Of a stretch of DNA of 8,940 bases, positions 6,356 through 8,940 are shown in pieces. The notes under the pieces were generated by a model, which saw only the letters and a program-made list of their open reading frames with translations, ran no database searches and was not told the DNA's origin. The DNA lies in assembly GCA_001801495.1 (NCBI GenBank), contig MGXW01000081.1, forward strand, positions 1 through 8,940, given 5' to 3'. This DNA comes from Gammaproteobacteria bacterium RIFCSPHIGHO2_12_FULL_37_34. GTDB lineage: Bacteria > Pseudomonadota > Gammaproteobacteria > DSM-16500. The number at the start of each line of letters is the position of its first letter. Position 1 is the first letter of the stretch. A program made the translations under genes and the position numbers.

Positions 6356-8698
6356 ATGAACCGTTTTCTTCGTCTCATTCGAGCGGTTATCATCACTTCT
6401 TTACTGTTTGCTGCCGTCATTATTATAGGCGCACTTTATTATATTGAATATGAACTCCCCGATATTGATGCGCTAAACACCGTACAATTACAAGTTCCAC
6501 TACAAATTTTTTCTCAAGATAAAAAATTAATTGCAACATTTGGAGAAAAACGCCGCATACCTATTCCTTACGATCAAATTCCACAACCACTGATTCAAGC
6601 CGTGCTTGCCACTGAAGATCAACGCTATTTCAAACATAAAGGCGTCGATCTACCTGGTTTGGGTCGAGCGGCACTTCGCTTGCTAAAAACGGGTAAAAAA
6701 CTAGAAGGCGGCAGCACAATCACCATGCAAGTTGCCCGCAGTTTTTATCTTTCTCGCCAAAAAACGATGGGGCGTAAAATACGTGAAATTTTATTAGCCA
6801 TTAAAATTGAGCATAAATTAAAAAAACAAAAAATCCTCGAACTCTATCTCAATAAAGTTTTTCTTGGCAATCGTGCTTATGGTGTTGCTGCAGCTGCAGC
6901 TGTTTATTACGGCAAATCTTTAAATGATCTCACACTTGATCAATATGCTATGCTAGCTGGATTGCCTAAAGCACCTTCTGCTTTAAATCCACTTTCTAAT
7001 CCTGATGCAGCAAAAAAACGCCGCAATCATGTGCTCGCGCGTATGCACGAAGAAGGCTACATCGATGATGCCAGCTATGAAAAAGCCATTCAAGCACCGC
7101 TCAATGCTCGTTATCATGATCTAAAAACCGAAATAAAAGCACCGTATGTTGCTGAATTAGTGCGCGAGCAACTCGAACAAATGTACGGCGATAGCATTTA
7201 TACCGATGGTTTTAAGGTATATACAACAGTCAATAGTCATCTACAATACGCAGCTCATTTAGCAATACGCGATAATGTATTAGCCTATGATCAACGGCAC
7301 GGCTATCGCGGACCCATTCAAAATCTTGGTATGCCTTCTATAGAAACAATGGATGGTTGGATAAAAGAATTAAATAACATACCCATCATTAATAAATTAG
7401 AACCAGCAGCCGTATTTGAGATCACTACAAAAACCATCACCATCCTACAAAGAAATGGCGATCTAACCATTATTCCATGGGCGGGATTAGCCTGGGCACG
7501 CAAACAAGTGAATGCGGATTATTTAGGCCCTAAACCAAAACGAGCAGAACAAATTGTGAAATTGGGTGATGTAGTTTACATCAATGCAACCTCTCAAGGT
7601 TATCAGCTTGCACAAATACCTCGGGTAGAATCTGGTTTAGTAGCTCTTCATCCCCAAAACGGAGCTATTCTCGCTATGGTAGGTGGTTTTGATTATCAAA
7701 TAAGTAAATTTAATGTTATTACGAGCGCGAATCGTCAACCTGGGTCAAGCTTCAAACCATTTGTTTATTCGGCTGCACTTGAAAAAGGCTATACACTAGC
7801 AACCGTTATTAACGATGCACCCATCGTTATTGAGCAAATGGATAATAGTCTCTGGCGCCCACAAAACGAAACCCATAAATTTTATGGCCCTACTCGTTTG
7901 CGCACTGCTATTATGCAATCACGTAATTTGGTTTCTATTCGTTTATTAGCATTAATGGGCTTATCTTATACCACTGATTATCTCAAACGTTTTGGTTTCT
8001 CTGCTATGCAATTACCGCCAGGGTTATCACTTGCATTAGGAACAGCTACCGTCACACCACTGCAAATGGCACAGGCTTATGCGATATTTGCCAATAGTGG
8101 ACAAAAAGTTGTTCCTTATATCATCGATACCATCCGCGATACCCAAGACCAAATTATCTATCAAGCAAGACCCTTAGTTGCTTGTGAAGAAAATTGTCCT
8201 TATGAAGTGGTTTCTGCCCAACGTGTGCTTTCCAAACAAAACGCTTTTCTCATGACATCGGCTTTGCACGATGTCATTCAACGCGGTACTGCAACCTTAG
8301 CAAAAACTATAGGACGTAATGATATTGCTGGAAAAACTGGCACCACTCAAAATCAAGTCGATGCTTGGTTTGCAGGATTCACACCTGATTTGGTTGCGGT
8401 CGCCTGGATGGGTTTTCCACAACCTCAATCTTTACATGAATACGGCGCACAAGCTGCACTTCCTGTGTGGATTCAATTCATGCAATCCGCTTTGAAAGGT
8501 AAACGAGAACATGTTATTGAACAACCGAGTGGCGTTATCAGTATTCGCATTGATCCCTCAACAGGTAAACGTACATCAGCAAACGATGTAAATGCTATGT
8601 TCGAATATTTTATGTTACCTTTCGTACCAGATAAAGAAAGTAGTACAGATACTGTTGCTGCAGATAGCGGAGAAAAACCAGCGGAAGGATTGTATTAA
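6356..8698 (+). CDS. mrcA: Penicillin-binding protein 1A (bifunctional peptidoglycan synthase)
   Basis: This class A PBP polymerises lipid II into glycan strands and cross-links the peptides, acting in the periplasm from an inner-membrane anchor. The 780 residues start with a short basic cytoplasmic end and one membrane helix (about 9-29). The GT51 domain carries the catalytic E87 in EDQRYF, GGSTITMQ (118-125) and the later KILELYLN and GNRAYGV motifs. An OB-like insert with the PBP1A-typical YDQRHGYRGP lies between the two catalytic domains. The transpeptidase has the nucleophile S464 in SSFK (464-467), SRN (522-524) and KTG (660-662). All catalytic motifs are intact. The hydrophilic C-terminal tail (about 735-780) is poorly structured in appearance. 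AAGAG at 6343-6347 precedes the ATG by eight bases. The gene diverges from pilM, as ponA/mrcA does in Pseudomonas, Haemophilus and E. coli. Confidence 0.96.
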   Translation: MNRFLRLIRAVIITSLLFAAVIIIGALYYIEYELPDIDALNTVQLQVPLQIFSQDKKLIATFGEKRRIPIPYDQIPQPLIQAVLATEDQRYFKHKGVDLPGLGRAALRLLKTGKKLEGGSTITMQVARSFYLSRQKTMGRKIREILLAIKIEHKLKKQKILELYLNKVFLGNRAYGVAAAAAVYYGKSLNDLTLDQYAMLAGLPKAPSALNPLSNPDAAKKRRNHVLARMHEEGYIDDASYEKAIQAPLNARYHDLKTEIKAPYVAELVREQLEQMYGDSIYTDGFKVYTTVNSHLQYAAHLAIRDNVLAYDQRHGYRGPIQNLGMPSIETMDGWIKELNNIPIINKLEPAAVFEITTKTITILQRNGDLTIIPWAGLAWARKQVNADYLGPKPKRAEQIVKLGDVVYINATSQGYQLAQIPRVESGLVALHPQNGAILAMVGGFDYQISKFNVITSANRQPGSSFKPFVYSAALEKGYTLATVINDAPIVIEQMDNSLWRPQNETHKFYGPTRLRTAIMQSRNLVSIRLLALMGLSYTTDYLKRFGFSAMQLPPGLSLALGTATVTPLQMAQAYAIFANSGQKVVPYIIDTIRDTQDQIIYQARPLVACEENCPYEVVSAQRVLSKQNAFLMTSALHDVIQRGTATLAKTIGRNDIAGKTGTTQNQVDAWFAGFTPDLVAVAWMGFPQPQSLHEYGAQAALPVWIQFMQSALKGKREHVIEQPSGVISIRIDPSTGKRTSANDVNAMFEYFMLPFVPDKESSTDTVAADSGEKPAEGLY

Positions 8699-8732
8699 CG
8701 TCACTCACGTAACCATTAGATGTTAACTTTAT

Positions 8733-8892
8733 TTTGACTTCAAAGATTGTATTACTCGGGGTTCACCAGCTTAAAACATGCTGGTGCAGGCTTAGCTGCA
8801 GGTATCCCACCGTGCTCGTACCTGCGCGCGGTGGGAGCCCTCCTTCCGCGACACCCCTCGTTAATTCGCTTCTAGAAAAAGTAGAAGTCAAA
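8733..8892. repeat. GC-rich element bounded by a perfect 9-base inverted repeat
   Basis: TTTGACTTC (8733-8741) and its exact complement GAAGTCAAA (8884-8892) enclose about 160 bases in the non-coding tail after mrcA. Just inside, GGGGT (8758-8762) faces ACCCC (8853-8857). The core contains a 7-bp hairpin CACCAGC/GCTGGTG (8764-8770 with 8780-8786), a small TGCAG/CTGCA hairpin (8785-8789 with 8796-8800), an 11-bp stem, and CTTCTA/TAGAAG near the right end (8869-8874 with 8882-8887). By hand count 8757-8860 is about 64% G+C, much richer than its surroundings. TA occurs at 8730-8731 and at 8893-8894, which could be a target duplication or chance. It could be a MITE-like or palindromic intergenic repeat, or a structured RNA. 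No open frame or tRNA/rRNA signature was seen. Confidence 0.55.
8798..8836. other. Interleaved stems with pseudoknot topology
   Basis: Four segments follow one another almost without gaps: GCAGGTA (8798-8804), TCCCACCGTGC (8805-8815), TACCTGC (8819-8825) and GCGCGGTGGGA (8826-8836). The first pairs perfectly with the third (7 bp) and the second with the fourth (11 bp, one G-U if read as + strand RNA). This order is that of an H-type pseudoknot, or of two mutually exclusive hairpins. No known RNA family was recognised. Confidence 0.5.
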
Positions 8893-8940
8893 TACTGAAC
8901 AGTCATTGGTAAGCCACCCCTATTTTTTGAATAGCAGTGT

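Noticed and set aside
7318..7503. Open frame of 61 codons on the minus strand.
   Set aside because: Antisense to the OB-like insert of mrcA; no support.
8764..8786. Hairpin CACCAGC/GCTGGTG considered as the mrcA terminator.
   Set aside because: No T-tract follows on either side, so it does not qualify as an intrinsic terminator; it is better seen as part of the GC-rich element.
8757..8860. GC-rich patch considered as a tRNA, rRNA fragment, group II intron end or CRISPR repeat.
   Set aside because: No cloverleaf or TΨC signature, no recognisable rRNA or intron domain V, and no regularly spaced repeats.

Overview
The window looks like chromosomal DNA from an AT-rich gammaproteobacterium. The main evidence is gene order: a penicillin-binding protein 1A gene (mrcA/ponA) diverges from a pilM-pilN-pilO-pilP-pilQ-aroK type run, the arrangement known from Pseudomonas (pilMNOPQ), Haemophilus (comA-E) and E. 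coli (hofM-Q). The low GC, compact overlapping genes and reduced pilus proteins would suit a host-associated lineage such as the Legionellales/Coxiellaceae, but that placement is inference.

Left part, + strand (63-2089): a small stand-alone NIF3/YqfO-type domain protein overlaps, by an ATGA junction, a complete family X DNA polymerase with a C-terminal PHP nuclease domain. This looks like a two-gene transcriptional unit. It converges on the next operon with only 24 bases between stop codons.

Middle, - strand (6203 down to 2114): pilM, pilN, a fused pilO-pilP, a short pilQ secretin, and aroK (shikimate kinase). Three of the four junctions overlap and the other gap is 14 bases. The first four genes would build the inner-membrane platform and outer-membrane pore of a type IV pilus or DNA-uptake machine. 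aroK is the usual passenger, but its usual partner aroB does not follow. Three features suggest a slimmed-down HofM-Q/ComA-E-like apparatus: the PilO-PilP fusion, a PilM whose nucleotide-binding motifs are eroded, and a secretin without AMIN domains.

Right part, + strand (6356-8698): full-length mrcA, with all glycosyltransferase and transpeptidase motifs. It is separated from pilM by 152 bases that hold candidate divergent promoters with overlapping -10 boxes.

Tail (8699-8940): no gene is visible, but about 160 bases stand out. They are GC-rich (about 64% by hand count for 8757-8860), bounded by a perfect 9-base inverted repeat, and contain several stems, two of which interleave in pseudoknot order. 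This is either a structured RNA or a small mobile palindromic element, and is the least explained part of the window.
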